Positions 1-8,672 of a DNA stretch of 64,000 bases are shown piece by piece. The stretch spans positions 26,996 through 90,995 of the forward strand of contig NZ_UPHT01000148.1 of the NCBI RefSeq assembly GCF_900566085.1. Direction: 5' to 3'. The notes beneath the pieces are model-generated. The model did no database searches and was not told the origin of the DNA. It saw nothing but the letters and a program-made list of their open reading frames with translations. The stretch is from Mycobacterium attenuatum (GTDB taxonomy: Bacteria > Actinomycetota > Actinomycetes > Mycobacteriales > Mycobacteriaceae). Positions within the stretch are counted from its first letter, which is position 1. Every line of letters begins with the position of its first letter. Both the position numbers and the translations under genes were made by a program.

Positions 1-677
1 GTTTCATGACCAGATGGCAAGGCGAGCCGGACCCCAGACATGTAGAAGCCATCGACGCCTACTGGGTGTCGGCCGCAGAGCACGGCATGAACGCCTCGAC
101 GTTCACCGCACGCGTGATCGCCTCCACCGGTGCAGATGTCGCAGCAGCGCTGTCCGGGGCGATCGGCGCAATGAGTGGACCGCTGCACGGCGGGGCACCG
201 GCCCGGGTCCTGCCCATGCTCGAAGAAGTCGAGCGCAGCGGCGATGCACGTGGCCTGGTCAAGAAGATCTTGGATCGTGGCGACAAGCTGATGGGCTTCG
301 GGCACCGGGTCTACCGCGCCGAGGACCCGCGGGCGCGGGTGCTGCGAGCAACGGCCCAGCGGTTGGGCGCGCCGCGTCATGAAGTTGCCATGGCGCTGGA
401 GCAGGCCGCGCTGGACGAGCTGCGGGAACGCCGGCCGGACCGGGCGATCGAGACCAACGTCGAGTTCTGGGCCGCCGTCATCCTGGACTTCGCTCGGGTG
501 CCGGCCAACATGATGCCGGCGATGTTCACCTGCGGACGTACCGCGGGCTGGTGTGCGCACATCCTGGAGCAGAAGCGCCTCGGCAAGCTGGTCCGGCCGT
601 CGGCCATCTATGTCGGGCCTGGTCCGCGGAGTCCGGAATCCGTCGCAGGGTGGGACCAGGTGCTCACTAGCGCCTGA
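1..677 (+). CDS. citA: Citrate synthase 2, C-terminal part (5' end outside window)
   Basis: The open frame runs in from the left edge; about 223 C-terminal residues are visible of a family usually near 370 residues, so roughly 150 are missing. It should condense acetyl-CoA with oxaloacetate to citrate in the TCA cycle. Visible citrate-synthase motifs in order are GPLHGGAP (first active-site His), GFGHRVYRAEDPRA (second active-site His), NVEFWAAVILDFARVP (catalytic Asp region) and FTCGRTAGWCAHILEQ (substrate-binding Arg). The ATG at base 6 is internal, not the true start. Its 3' end converges on the SpmT-like gene 94 bp away, the arrangement remembered for M. tuberculosis Rv0889c/Rv0888. Confidence 0.93.
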   Translation, partial: FMTRWQGEPDPRHVEAIDAYWVSAAEHGMNASTFTARVIASTGADVAAALSGAIGAMSGPLHGGAPARVLPMLEEVERSGDARGLVKKILDRGDKLMGFGHRVYRAEDPRARVLRATAQRLGAPRHEVAMALEQAALDELRERRPDRAIETNVEFWAAVILDFARVPANMMPAMFTCGRTAGWCAHILEQKRLGKLVRPSAIYVGPGPRSPESVAGWDQVLTSA

Positions 678-771
678 TTCGAGGCCTGATTCGAGCGAAC
701 AACGCCCTTAGGCGCGCGGCCCTCCCCGGGTTACAGCTGCCGGTCCTAGCTGGCCGGCGGCGGATTGACGC

Positions 772-2322
772 CTAGGGACCCACATTGTCCGCGGTGTACT
801 GAAAGGTCACCATGGGCGGGCTGTGATCCGACAACGGCTGACCGTTGGAGTTGAAGAACTTTGGCGCCTCGTTGCTGTAGGCCATCGCCGTCAGCGTCAC
901 TCCCTGACCGCTTCGGTAGAAGATTTTGTCCAGCAACTCGCACTCGTTACCGACCATGCACGTGGGCGCGAAGGGCGGGCTGGTGGGACCGCCCTGCACC
1001 TGGACCCACGCATCGGTCAGCGAGTTGTTCGAGGCGAATTGCAGAAGCGCACTTTGGTCGTCGGAATACAGGGCGTTGAAGTCGCCCGTGACGATGACGG
1101 CACGGCCGGCGGAGTTCTGCTGGATGTAGGTCGTGATCTGATCGAGGTTGGCGTTCGTCAACACGCCTCCTCCGGTATTGGTATGCAGGTTGTAGAGGTC
1201 GATCGTTTCACCGCCCGGAAGCTGCAGCTGGCTGTAACTGAATCCTTTGGCGGTGAGGCAGTTGTCGGCATTGCACTGCCACCAGGTCTGCCGGTCGAGC
1301 CGTTTCACCTTGAACTGGGCGAGCGTATTGAGTCCGTCGGAGAAAGGCACCCCGACAGGCCAGAGCAGCGTGGGCGGGCTGGGCGGTGTCTGGCTAGGCA
1401 TATTGGATTTCTTGACCAGGAAATCGTGGTAGGCGAAGTCCTCCTGGACGTTGGCGACGTAGTACGAATTGAGCCGCTGCCCAATCTGTTTGGTGTACAG
1501 AAAGCGCGGCAGAACTGCACTGGACAGCGGAAACGGCAGCCCGGCGATGTTGTAGGTCAGCATGCTGAAGCCGCCGGTGATCGTCGTGGTGGGGATGCCA
1601 CCCACGAATACGGTCACGGTGGCGACGTCGTCGTGCCCATGGAACGGACCCAAATATCCCGCCAGACCGTGCACATGCAGGCTGGTGTCGTCACTGACGG
1701 CGACGGTGAAGGTGTCGTTGCCGACGAAACCCGGATCTGCCGTGTAGACGAAGCTGGCAGTTTGTTGGTTGACGTTGACAACACCGTGCTGCGGTCCGCC
1801 GGGAGTACTACGCGGGTTGACCTTGAAGGTCATTCTGTTGCCATCGGGATCGAAGGCCGTGAACGGGACGGGACCCGTGCTGCCGTTCACCGGAATGCTG
1901 ACTTGCTGCGGGGTGGCCACCGGGGTGCGGTTGAAGATGACGGGCACGACCCCGTTGCGGATCGCGGCCAGGAAATCGATCACCGCGTTGACCACGTCGT
2001 CGGGAATGCTGGCGGGGTCGACCGGTTGCGCGACGGCGCCGGGCAGGGCCGCACCCGGGACAGCAGCCGCCGCACCCGGCATCTCAGACACCGCACCCGG
2101 CACCGCAGCCGCCCCACCCGGCACCGCGGCCGCCGCACCCGGGACCGCGGCCACCGCGGTGTTCGACCCCGCTGGCGGCGACGGCACCTCTGCCCACTCG
2201 CCGCTCGCGGAACCCGGATCCGTTGGCGCGGCATAGCCGACCATGGGACTGGCCGGCGCGGTCACAGCCAGCAGCACGGCCGTGATCGCCCCTACACCGC
2301 CGATACGCCTGACATGGCCCAT
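772..2322 (-). CDS. SpmT-like secreted sphingomyelinase / endonuclease-exonuclease-phosphatase protein (Rv0888-like)
   Basis: A protein of about 516 residues with an N-terminal signal sequence (hydrophobic stretch about residues 8-22, then ASPMVGYA). Next comes a low-complexity Ala/Val/Pro/Gly segment made of AVPGA-type repeats (about 45-95), a cadherin/Ig-like region (about 130-240), and a C-terminal DNase-I-like phosphodiesterase fold. Motifs of that fold are LTYNIAGLP, VIVTGDFNALYSDD, ELLDKIFY and SDHSPPMV, supplying the metal-binding Asn/Asp/His set. M. tuberculosis Rv0888 (SpmT) is a surface sphingomyelinase of similar layout. I chose the ATG at 2322 because AAGGAG lies 5 nt upstream; the ATG at 2343, seven codons earlier, lacks such a site and would place the AAGGAG inside the gene. 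Sphingomyelinase activity is inferred from family and synteny. Confidence 0.85.
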   Translation of the reverse strand: MGHVRRIGGVGAITAVLLAVTAPASPMVGYAAPTDPGSASGEWAEVPSPPAGSNTAVAAVPGAAAAVPGGAAAVPGAVSEMPGAAAAVPGAALPGAVAQPVDPASIPDDVVNAVIDFLAAIRNGVVPVIFNRTPVATPQQVSIPVNGSTGPVPFTAFDPDGNRMTFKVNPRSTPGGPQHGVVNVNQQTASFVYTADPGFVGNDTFTVAVSDDTSLHVHGLAGYLGPFHGHDDVATVTVFVGGIPTTTITGGFSMLTYNIAGLPFPLSSAVLPRFLYTKQIGQRLNSYYVANVQEDFAYHDFLVKKSNMPSQTPPSPPTLLWPVGVPFSDGLNTLAQFKVKRLDRQTWWQCNADNCLTAKGFSYSQLQLPGGETIDLYNLHTNTGGGVLTNANLDQITTYIQQNSAGRAVIVTGDFNALYSDDQSALLQFASNNSLTDAWVQVQGGPTSPPFAPTCMVGNECELLDKIFYRSGQGVTLTAMAYSNEAPKFFNSNGQPLSDHSPPMVTFQYTADNVGP

Positions 2323-3581
2323 GACTTCTCCTTGCGCATCCACTCGTGATCCGCTGATTGTTAAACTGTCACTGGATAATTCGGGTACTTGTCATCGCTT
2401 GCGTTAGCGTCACATTCAGTAAATGCAGGGCCGGCCGTCTCGTCCAGGACTGAGGTAATCAGGTCTAGCGTTGCGCACCCGGCGTCGGGAGTATTTGACC
2501 CAAGGCGCGAATGCCGAGCGAAGTTTGCCGCGCTGTGAGAGCCATTGTCAATATCCGACTTTGGGTTAGCTGATCTAATCGCCCCCGGCGTATCCCGCCA
2601 GCGTTTTCAATGAGTTTCCGAGTGTAGGCAAGACCACCATCCGAACCCGGGCGCGTACGCGGCACCTCGCATGGCAGTACCTGCGCAACCGCCCGGCCGG
2701 TGATCGCCAGCGCCCAGACCGCGTCACCGCTCCTCGGATGACCCTCTAGAAGGTCACCAAAACGCTGACGCACATTCAACTAAACGCATTGAAATGCAAA
2801 GGAATTACGCGGTGTATCGACAGCGCGAATTCACCGTGCAGGCCAACCTGCCACTCACCAGCCCGGCGCTCAGCCGCGATGGTGACATCAATGACTCCAT
2901 GTCATTAAAATGTTATGTGTAACAACGAATGTCGTGCAGAATCAACAACGCACCAGCCGTGCAAAGAAAATAGTTATCGCCAGCCCCCACCGATCGCGTG
3001 ACCGGCTGTCAGCGGCTTCGCGATCTCGAAGTGAACTGAGATAAGTTGTAGCATACTCGGTTTCACCGCTATCAAACAGCTTGGATGCGGTTGTTGAGCG
3101 CCAGTTTCCGTTGTCGCCGGCAACACTGCGAACACATGGCTTTGGTTGGGCGATTCGTGGTGGCCACCCGCCGCCGGCGCAACTCTTGCGTCGACCATCG
3201 GCCGCCAGCCGGCTGGTCGCTCACAAAGACGCCGTAGGGCCGGCGATCGGCAACCACGGCAAGGCTCGTGGTGTCGTTGGGCCGACATCGTGATGAAGAA
3301 GCATTCGTGTCGAAACCGAAAGGCACCCGTGTCGAGACCCGATAGTGCTCATCCTGAAACCAAAAGTATTCGCATTCAACAGTACCCGCATCCCAACAAG
3401 CGGGTACCGGTTCGGATGCTTGTCCGCCCGACGATGGTCATCGAGGCGACAACCGCGGCGCTCCTCGACGTCGTCGCCGCGGTTCAGCTGCTCGAGCAGG
3501 CGCGGATATTCGGCCCCTCCCCACTGGTCAACCGCGGCGCAGGGGCGACTCTTGTTGTCCCACACCGCCTCCGAGCACGGA
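2323..3581. other. Long intergenic, AT-richer accessory stretch
   Basis: About 1.26 kb with no convincing gene. Parts (about 2345-2420 and 2790-2960) are clearly AT-richer than the flanks. One minus-strand reading frame at 2465-2779 (104 codons from ATG) has ordinary composition but no motif I recognise and no clear ribosome site. A short inverted repeat TGTTA-TGTG-TAACA lies at 2911-2924. The frames between 2974 and 3650 overlap each other on both strands with Arg-rich, shadow-like composition. The stretch may be gene-remnant or acquired DNA. Confidence 0.4.
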
Positions 3582-4343
3582 TCAGGCCGGCAATGCGAGC
3601 CCCTGCTGCGACCCGGCCGGCTTCTGATATGTGCCAAACAGCTTGTCGCCATATGTCATCACCACGGACAAGTTGGTGGGACGCCGCTCGGAATGATGCA
3701 GTTCGTGACCCGACGCGGCCGGCAACAACCAGCGGGGATAGAACGTGATGTCGTATCCGCTATGCGTTATCACCATGGCGGTGGTGTTGGCCACTGCATA
3801 GGCGACTACGACCAGCGGATGCGCGCCGACCAGCAGTGGCGGAACGTACAGGCACAACATCACCATCAGACCTTCGACGGGATGCACGACGAAGTTGGTC
3901 CAGATGGTCAACGGCGACTGCACACGGTGGTGCACGTAGTGGACCTTCTCGAACACGAAGCGGCTGCCATGTTCTAGCCGGTGCCACCAGTAGGTCAGAA
4001 ATTCGCCGATCACCATGAAGCATAGGAGTTGGGTGACAAAAGCCGGCAACGTCGGCGCAGCAGCGGGGACGGTGGCCGTCCAGACGTGGAACGTGGCGTG
4101 CAGCACCAACAGCAAGGCTGCCGCGCCAACGTATGTCGACATGATGCGAACCCCGAGCTTTGCCGCTGCTCGAGCCGAGATCCGTTGGTAGATAGCGACA
4201 TCGGCTATCGAAAAGCTGATCCCGGTCAACAACACGACCGCGATGACGACGGGCAGAAAATACAATGGAAATTCGAAGAAGCCGACGCCCAGCAGGCTCA
4301 ATAACCCATCCCAGATCGGCTGCAAAGGCGATGCCTGGCTCAT
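3582..4343 (-). CDS. Fatty acid hydroxylase / sterol desaturase superfamily membrane protein
   Basis: An integral-membrane diiron oxygenase of 253 residues. Its hydrophobic segments lie around residues 25-45, 70-85, 102-118 and 155-195. The His clusters of the superfamily are intact: HRLEH (121-125), HYVHH (135-139) and HELHH (213-217), which would coordinate two irons for hydroxylation or desaturation of a lipid substrate. The substrate cannot be read from the sequence. The start codon lies 9 bp after the stop of the upstream TetR gene, so the two form an operon probably controlled by the palindromes at 4996-5030. No counterpart at this position is remembered from M. tuberculosis, so it looks accessory. 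Confidence 0.85.
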   Translation of the reverse strand: MSQASPLQPIWDGLLSLLGVGFFEFPLYFLPVVIAVVLLTGISFSIADVAIYQRISARAAAKLGVRIMSTYVGAAALLLVLHATFHVWTATVPAAAPTLPAFVTQLLCFMVIGEFLTYWWHRLEHGSRFVFEKVHYVHHRVQSPLTIWTNFVVHPVEGLMVMLCLYVPPLLVGAHPLVVVAYAVANTTAMVITHSGYDITFYPRWLLPAASGHELHHSERRPTNLSVVMTYGDKLFGTYQKPAGSQQGLALPA

Positions 4344-4352
4344 GGTCTGCTC

Positions 4353-4955
4353 CTAGTTGTGGTCGGTACTGCCGGTCAATAAGCGCCGCGCGGCCGTCCG
4401 CAGCTCCTCAATGCATTGCTCGACGCTGATGTCACCGACACCCATCAATGCCAGATCGGCGAAAAAGACCCGTCCAAGCAACGTCATTGACGGATCAAGA
4501 GACGCCGGCACGTCATCGACCGCCCCCGCTAACAGCGCCCGAAACATCTCGCGCACGCCCAGGCGAAACTCGTCGGCAACAGTGCCCTGTGCCAACACCG
4601 ATGCCATGGTGGCGCGGACCATGGCTAAATCCGAAGCCGCTTCGTGAACGACTTGCTCGATCGCGACGTCGATGGCGTTCGCCGGCTCCCCCACCGCCTC
4701 GACGATCTGCGGCAGGCGCGCCGCAACCTCATGGCCCCAGGCTAGCGCGGCCTCACAGACCACATGTTCCTTGGACGCGAAGTATCGGTAGGTAGTCGCC
4801 CTCGACACTCCGGCTGTCTTGGCCATCATCTCCATGCCCACGGCCTCATGACCGTGCTCGCGGATCAGCTGTCGCGCGGCCTGCAGCAGCCGTGCGCGTA
4901 CTTCCTGCTGGCGTGCGTCCATCGTGCGATGGATAGTCAATCGGGTGGCGTGCAC
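4353..4955 (-). CDS. TetR/AcrR-family transcriptional regulator
   Basis: A regulator of 200 residues. The N-terminal helix-turn-helix is clear: LLQAARQLIREHGHEAV, then the recognition segment AKTAGVSRATTYRYFASKEHV (about residues 22-68), followed by a divergent ligand-binding domain. The GTG at 4955 is preceded by AAGGA at good spacing; a downstream ATG at 4922 would give 189 residues but lacks a ribosome site. It is the first gene of a two-gene operon with the fatty-acid-hydroxylase-like gene and probably autoregulates through the perfect palindromes about 40 bp upstream. A lipid-like ligand is only an inference from the neighbour. Confidence 0.85.
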   Translation of the reverse strand: MHATRLTIHRTMDARQQEVRARLLQAARQLIREHGHEAVGMEMMAKTAGVSRATTYRYFASKEHVVCEAALAWGHEVAARLPQIVEAVGEPANAIDVAIEQVVHEAASDLAMVRATMASVLAQGTVADEFRLGVREMFRALLAGAVDDVPASLDPSMTLLGRVFFADLALMGVGDISVEQCIEELRTAARRLLTGSTDHN

Positions 4956-4995
4956 GCGAGCATCCTTACGCCAGAAGGGTCAGTGATACTGATGT

Positions 4996-5030
4996 TGATA
5001 CAGCTGTATCACTATCTGTAGACACAGATA
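4996..5030. promoter_or_regulatory. Two adjacent palindromes, probable TetR operator
   Basis: TGATACAGCTGTATCA at 4996-5011 is a perfect 16-bp palindrome. It is followed at 5013-5030 by TATCTGT-AGAC-ACAGATA, a perfect 7-bp inverted repeat with a 4-nt spacer. Both share the core GATAC/ATCTGT-type half-sites and lie 41-75 bp upstream of the divergent TetR start. Adjacent similar dyads in front of a TetR gene are the usual form of an autoregulatory operator. Confidence 0.6.
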
Positions 5031-5257
5031 TATCAGGTTTCAGTGACAGATCGCAAGAGCCGGCCCGAATTGCGGCGCAGCCGTCGGCCGCGCGTGTGCT
5101 TCCTACCGCCTCACGGCCAGCGCCGGCTCTGAAGCCCGGTGAAAACCCGGCGAAAACCCCAATGAATACCCGATATAAGCCCGATGAAAAATGCCGCCGC
5201 GCCAGGTCAGTACCGGGGAGCCCGCACGGGCGAAACCAACTATCCAAAGGAGCGAAA

Positions 5258-5716
5258 GTGGCAATCCACGTGGAACCCGCGTTGTCCCCCCATCTCGTCG
5301 TCGACGACGCCGCCGCGGCGATCGACTTCTACGTCAGGGCCTTCGACGCCGTCGAGCTGGGTCGCGTACCAAGCCCCGATGGCAAGCTCGTCCACGCTGC
5401 GCTGCGCATCAACGGGTTCATGGTGATGCTCAACGACGACTTCCCGGAGACCTGCGGTGGCAAGTCGACGACACCGAGGTCGCTGGGCGGAACCCCGGTC
5501 ACCATCCATCTGACCGTCACCGATGTCGATGCCAAGTTCCAGCGGGCAGTGGACGCCGGCGCCACCGTCGTGCTGCCCTTGGCGGACCAGTTCTGGGGCG
5601 ATCGATACGGTCTGGTCGCCGACCCGTTCGGTCACCACTGGTCATTCGGGCAACCCGTACGGGAGCTCAGCATGGCCGAGATTCAAGAAGCCATGTCCGC
5701 GCAGGCAACCAGCTAG
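5258..5716 (+). CDS. Glyoxalase/bleomycin-resistance (VOC) superfamily protein, Rv0887c-like
   Basis: A small cytosolic protein of 152 residues with the vicinal-oxygen-chelate fold: a beta-alpha-beta-beta-beta unit starting PHLVVDDAAAAIDFYVRAFDAVELGRV and a second unit around VTIHLTVTDVDAKFQRAVDAGATVV ending YGLVADPFGHHWSFGQP. It resembles the PhnB-like branch. The GTG at 5258 is preceded by AAAGGAG (5246-5252) and gives the same length I recall for M. tuberculosis Rv0887c; the open frame upstream to 5096 is non-coding. The 3' end is 1 bp from the end of the convergent fprB. Catalytic function is not established. Confidence 0.85.
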   Translation: MAIHVEPALSPHLVVDDAAAAIDFYVRAFDAVELGRVPSPDGKLVHAALRINGFMVMLNDDFPETCGGKSTTPRSLGGTPVTIHLTVTDVDAKFQRAVDAGATVVLPLADQFWGDRYGLVADPFGHHWSFGQPVRELSMAEIQEAMSAQATS

Positions 5717-5717
5717 T

Positions 5718-7421
5718 TCACGCCAGCTCGCGCAACCGCGTCAGCAGGCGCCGTCGCAGCGGCGGCGCCTGCTGGGCGACGGTCGCCGCCGCGAGCATGT
5801 CGCTGACGTCGGTGAACTTGTTGCGCGGACGACCATCGTGGCTACCGCGAACCACCTCGGCGGCATCGATGGCACGCCATCCCGCGGCGTCGATCACGTC
5901 GGGCTGATGCGCGGCCACCAGCTGGTCCAGCGCGGCCGGCCGGCCCCCAGGCTCGGTGAGCTTGCCCGCATTGAAGTCGGCCACCAGCGCCTGAACAGTT
6001 TGCCAGGAGCAGGACTTGTTGGTGCCGATGAAGCCGGTCGGCCCGCGCTTGCTCCAGCCCGCGACATACGCGCCCGGCACCGGCTGACCGGTATCCGGAT
6101 TGACCACCCGGCCCCCGTCGTTGGGCACGACGGCCGCCTCCTCGTCGAATGGCAGATCACCAATCCGCTTGCCGCGGTAGCCGATTGACGTCAGCACCAG
6201 GCCTGCGTCAAGTCGGCGCACCGCATCGGTGCCGGTGACGGAGAACTCGACGCCGACGGCCCGCTCGGCTCCCAGGACCCGCCGGGGCGTCAGCTGATAC
6301 GCCAGCCGAATTCGGGGGCCCGACGCCTGGGCAGCCCCTTCGCCCAGGGTACTCAAGACCTCCAGCTTGGCCTTGGTCAACGGCGTTGAAGCCGCTGAAG
6401 CCGCTGCCAAGTCCTCGCGGACCCGCGTGTGGTCGTCGCGGTCGAGCACCACATCGGATGCGGCGGTGAGTCCGATCAGCTCGGGCAGAGTGAACGCCGA
6501 GTGAGCAGGTCCGCGGCGGGCAGCGATCACCACCTCACGGACCGCTGAGCCGCGCAGCGCCTGTAGCGCATGGTCGGCGATGTCGGTTCGGGCCAGCTGG
6601 TCCGTGCCGGCGGTCAGGACCCGGGCCACGTCGAGGGCGACATTGCCGTTGCCGATGATCACCACCCGTTCGTGGTCGAGATCTACTGGAAGATCAGCGA
6701 ATTCGGGATGCCCGTTTATCCACGCGACCAACTCGGTGGCGGTACCCGTGCCAGGTAGCCCCATCCCGTCGATGTCGAGGCGACGGTCGTCGGGCGCGCC
6801 GACCGCATACACCACGGCGTGGTGGTGGGCCAACAGATCGGCGTGCGTGAGGTGCTTGCCGATCTCGACATTCAGATAGAAGTGGAACCGGTCGTGGCTG
6901 GCGACCCGATCAAACAGTGCCGTAACCCTTTTGGTGTTCGGGTGATCCGGCGCTACCCCGGCGCGCACCAGGCCGTAGGGCGTGGGAAGCTTCTCAAAGA
7001 CGTTGACCCGCACACCGGGCTGAACCAGCAGCTCGTCAGCGGCGTACATCGCCGCGGGCCCGGAACCGACAATGGCGACGGTCAGCGGACGACGGCGTGC
7101 ACGCACCTCGGCGGCCGGGATCACCGGGGCCAGTTTGGACGTCGGCGGCAGCTTCGCGTCCGTAGGCCGCTTCGGATAGTACGAGGCATTGATCTCGACG
7201 AACGGCAGTTGCGGCGATTCCAGCCTGCTGTCTGGCGCGATGGCGCCAACCGGACAGGCGCTCACGCAGGCGCCACAGTCCACACACGCCACCGGATCGA
7301 TATACAGCATCTCCGACGTCGCAAAGCCCGGCTCGTCAGGCGAGGGGTGGATGCAATTGACCGGGCACGCGAAGACGCATGACGCGTCATTGCAGCACGA
7401 TTGGGTAATAACGTGCGGCAT
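5718..7421 (-). CDS. fprB: Ferredoxin/ferredoxin-NADP reductase fusion FprB
   Basis: A 567-residue fusion. The N-terminal bacterial-type ferredoxin domain has Cys motifs C-x4-C-x3-C near residues 9-20 and C-x2-C-x2-C-x3-CP near 46-57 (CVDCGACVSACP). It is followed by an adrenodoxin-reductase-type FAD/NADPH oxidoreductase: FAD site VAIVGSGPAAMYAADELL (about 114-131), VFEKLPTPYGLVRAGVAPDHP, NADP region VVIIGNGNVALDVAR, and C-terminal AYVAGWSKRGPTGFIGTNKSC. It should move electrons from NADPH to the built-in iron-sulfur centres and on to partners such as cytochromes P450. It starts 6 bp after the diiron-oxygenase gene stop, so the two are likely co-transcribed, which fits an electron donor beside an oxygenase. 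Confidence 0.93.
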   Translation of the reverse strand: MPHVITQSCCNDASCVFACPVNCIHPSPDEPGFATSEMLYIDPVACVDCGACVSACPVGAIAPDSRLESPQLPFVEINASYYPKRPTDAKLPPTSKLAPVIPAAEVRARRRPLTVAIVGSGPAAMYAADELLVQPGVRVNVFEKLPTPYGLVRAGVAPDHPNTKRVTALFDRVASHDRFHFYLNVEIGKHLTHADLLAHHHAVVYAVGAPDDRRLDIDGMGLPGTGTATELVAWINGHPEFADLPVDLDHERVVIIGNGNVALDVARVLTAGTDQLARTDIADHALQALRGSAVREVVIAARRGPAHSAFTLPELIGLTAASDVVLDRDDHTRVREDLAAASAASTPLTKAKLEVLSTLGEGAAQASGPRIRLAYQLTPRRVLGAERAVGVEFSVTGTDAVRRLDAGLVLTSIGYRGKRIGDLPFDEEAAVVPNDGGRVVNPDTGQPVPGAYVAGWSKRGPTGFIGTNKSCSWQTVQALVADFNAGKLTEPGGRPAALDQLVAAHQPDVIDAAGWRAIDAAEVVRGSHDGRPRNKFTDVSDMLAAATVAQQAPPLRRRLLTRLRELA

Positions 7422-7427
7422 AAGTAT

Positions 7428-8453
7428 TTACGCGGCCGGCACGGTGGCCAGATGCTGACGTTGCGGCTCGCTGCGGTAGCGCGACGGCTCACCGTTGATC
7501 TTGCACATCCGCCACATGAGCCGGGCCAGGCGACTTTCCATCAGTCCGGTGTCGTAAGCCAGCATTCGCACATCGGCGAACATGTCGCGCAACCACTTCC
7601 GCGACTCCGGCGACCGGAAGAACAGATCCTTCTTCACCTCGTGCGGTATATCGAATTCCTCCCAGAACGCCTTGGGCGGCACAACGATTGCGTTGCACAG
7701 CATCCGCATGGTCAGCGGGAAGTACAGCGACGCCCAGAATCGTTGTCTCTTGGTCAACTGTGGCAACCGCTTACGCAGAAATTCGTGCGCGAACGAGATG
7801 TGGCGGGCTTCCTCGGCCACATGAATCGACATCACCCGTTCCATGATCGGATGCAGCGCCTTGCCCTCGCGCAACACATTCTTCTGGGTGTGGTCAATTG
7901 GCTCCTCGCCAGCGAGCACCCCGATGAAGAACGCCACCGGCAAGGGGCCGGCCACCAGCGGGATGAACGGAGAAACCCAGCGCAGCCGCCGCGGCATGCC
8001 CGGAACGTCAGCGCCGACGCGGTTGATCATCTCCTGGAACATCATGGTGTGGTTGCACTCTTCAACCGACTCGTGCAGGCAGTACCGATATTCCGGCGAC
8101 CCGTTGGGCATCCAGAACGTGTAGTTCATCAGGCCGCGGATCAGGATGGACTCGAAGTGCAGACCGACCTTCGCCACGTTGGCCTGGCGCCACATGCCGA
8201 TCTTGATCTTGCGCTCGTCGGGCTGCGCCAGATACCAGGGGTGGCGGCCCAGGGGGTCCGTCGTCGGCAGAATCCACCGGGGATCGTCGGCGGTGACCGC
8301 GAACTCAGCCGACTCCCAGTCGATGTCGGTGTACGGGTTGAAGTTTCGCCGCACCGACCCTTCGGACAGTGTGGCGAGCATTGCCACGTACTCGGTGTCG
8401 TCCCGGACCTCCATGTTGCGTCGCCAACGGCGAACCATGCGCGTCTTGTCCAC
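7428..8453 (-). CDS. AurF-like diiron oxygenase family protein (Rv0885-like)
   Basis: A 341-residue soluble protein of the p-aminobenzoate N-oxygenase (AurF) diiron family. Helices carry the expected metal ligands: a Glu in LHFESILIRGL, EECNHTMMFQEMI (ExxxH), MSIHVAEEARHISFAHEFL (ExxxHxxxxH-type). The GTG at 8453 is preceded by GGAGG at 7-nt spacing and matches the length remembered for Rv0885; the frame continues open to 8771 but that part overlaps the serC start region and reads as non-coding. It lies directly upstream of fprB, a plausible reductase partner. The substrate is unknown; calling it an oxygenase rests on the diiron motif. Confidence 0.8.
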   Translation of the reverse strand: MDKTRMVRRWRRNMEVRDDTEYVAMLATLSEGSVRRNFNPYTDIDWESAEFAVTADDPRWILPTTDPLGRHPWYLAQPDERKIKIGMWRQANVAKVGLHFESILIRGLMNYTFWMPNGSPEYRYCLHESVEECNHTMMFQEMINRVGADVPGMPRRLRWVSPFIPLVAGPLPVAFFIGVLAGEEPIDHTQKNVLREGKALHPIMERVMSIHVAEEARHISFAHEFLRKRLPQLTKRQRFWASLYFPLTMRMLCNAIVVPPKAFWEEFDIPHEVKKDLFFRSPESRKWLRDMFADVRMLAYDTGLMESRLARLMWRMCKINGEPSRYRSEPQRQHLATVPAA

Positions 8454-8672
8454 TGCGAAGCCTCCCCAATGAGGTCTGGTGTCGAGATTTACCTTCGGAC
8501 GTCTGATAAATACGGTACCGCTGGTACCGGGAATTATCCAGACTTGCCCGAGGGCTGTGGCTCGGCCCGATTGGCCACTGGAGTGTGGCGTAGCGCACAC
8601 CGCACGGCGTGCCGTCGCGTTATTCGGCCCGTGTGGTCGCCGGTCCGCCACCGCATCACTACCCTGATTGCC

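Noticed and set aside
823..2349. 508-codon plus-strand open frame over the SpmT-like gene
   Set aside because: Antisense to a gene with clear signal peptide and phosphodiesterase motifs; translation is Arg-rich and low-complexity without domains.
2465..2779. 104-codon minus-strand frame as a gene
   Set aside because: No recognised motif, no clear ribosome site and located in compositionally odd DNA; left as unproven within the intergenic entry.
7401..8672. Upstream extension of the serC frame
   Set aside because: It lies antisense to the diiron-oxygenase gene; conserved SerC sequence begins at the ATG at 8673.
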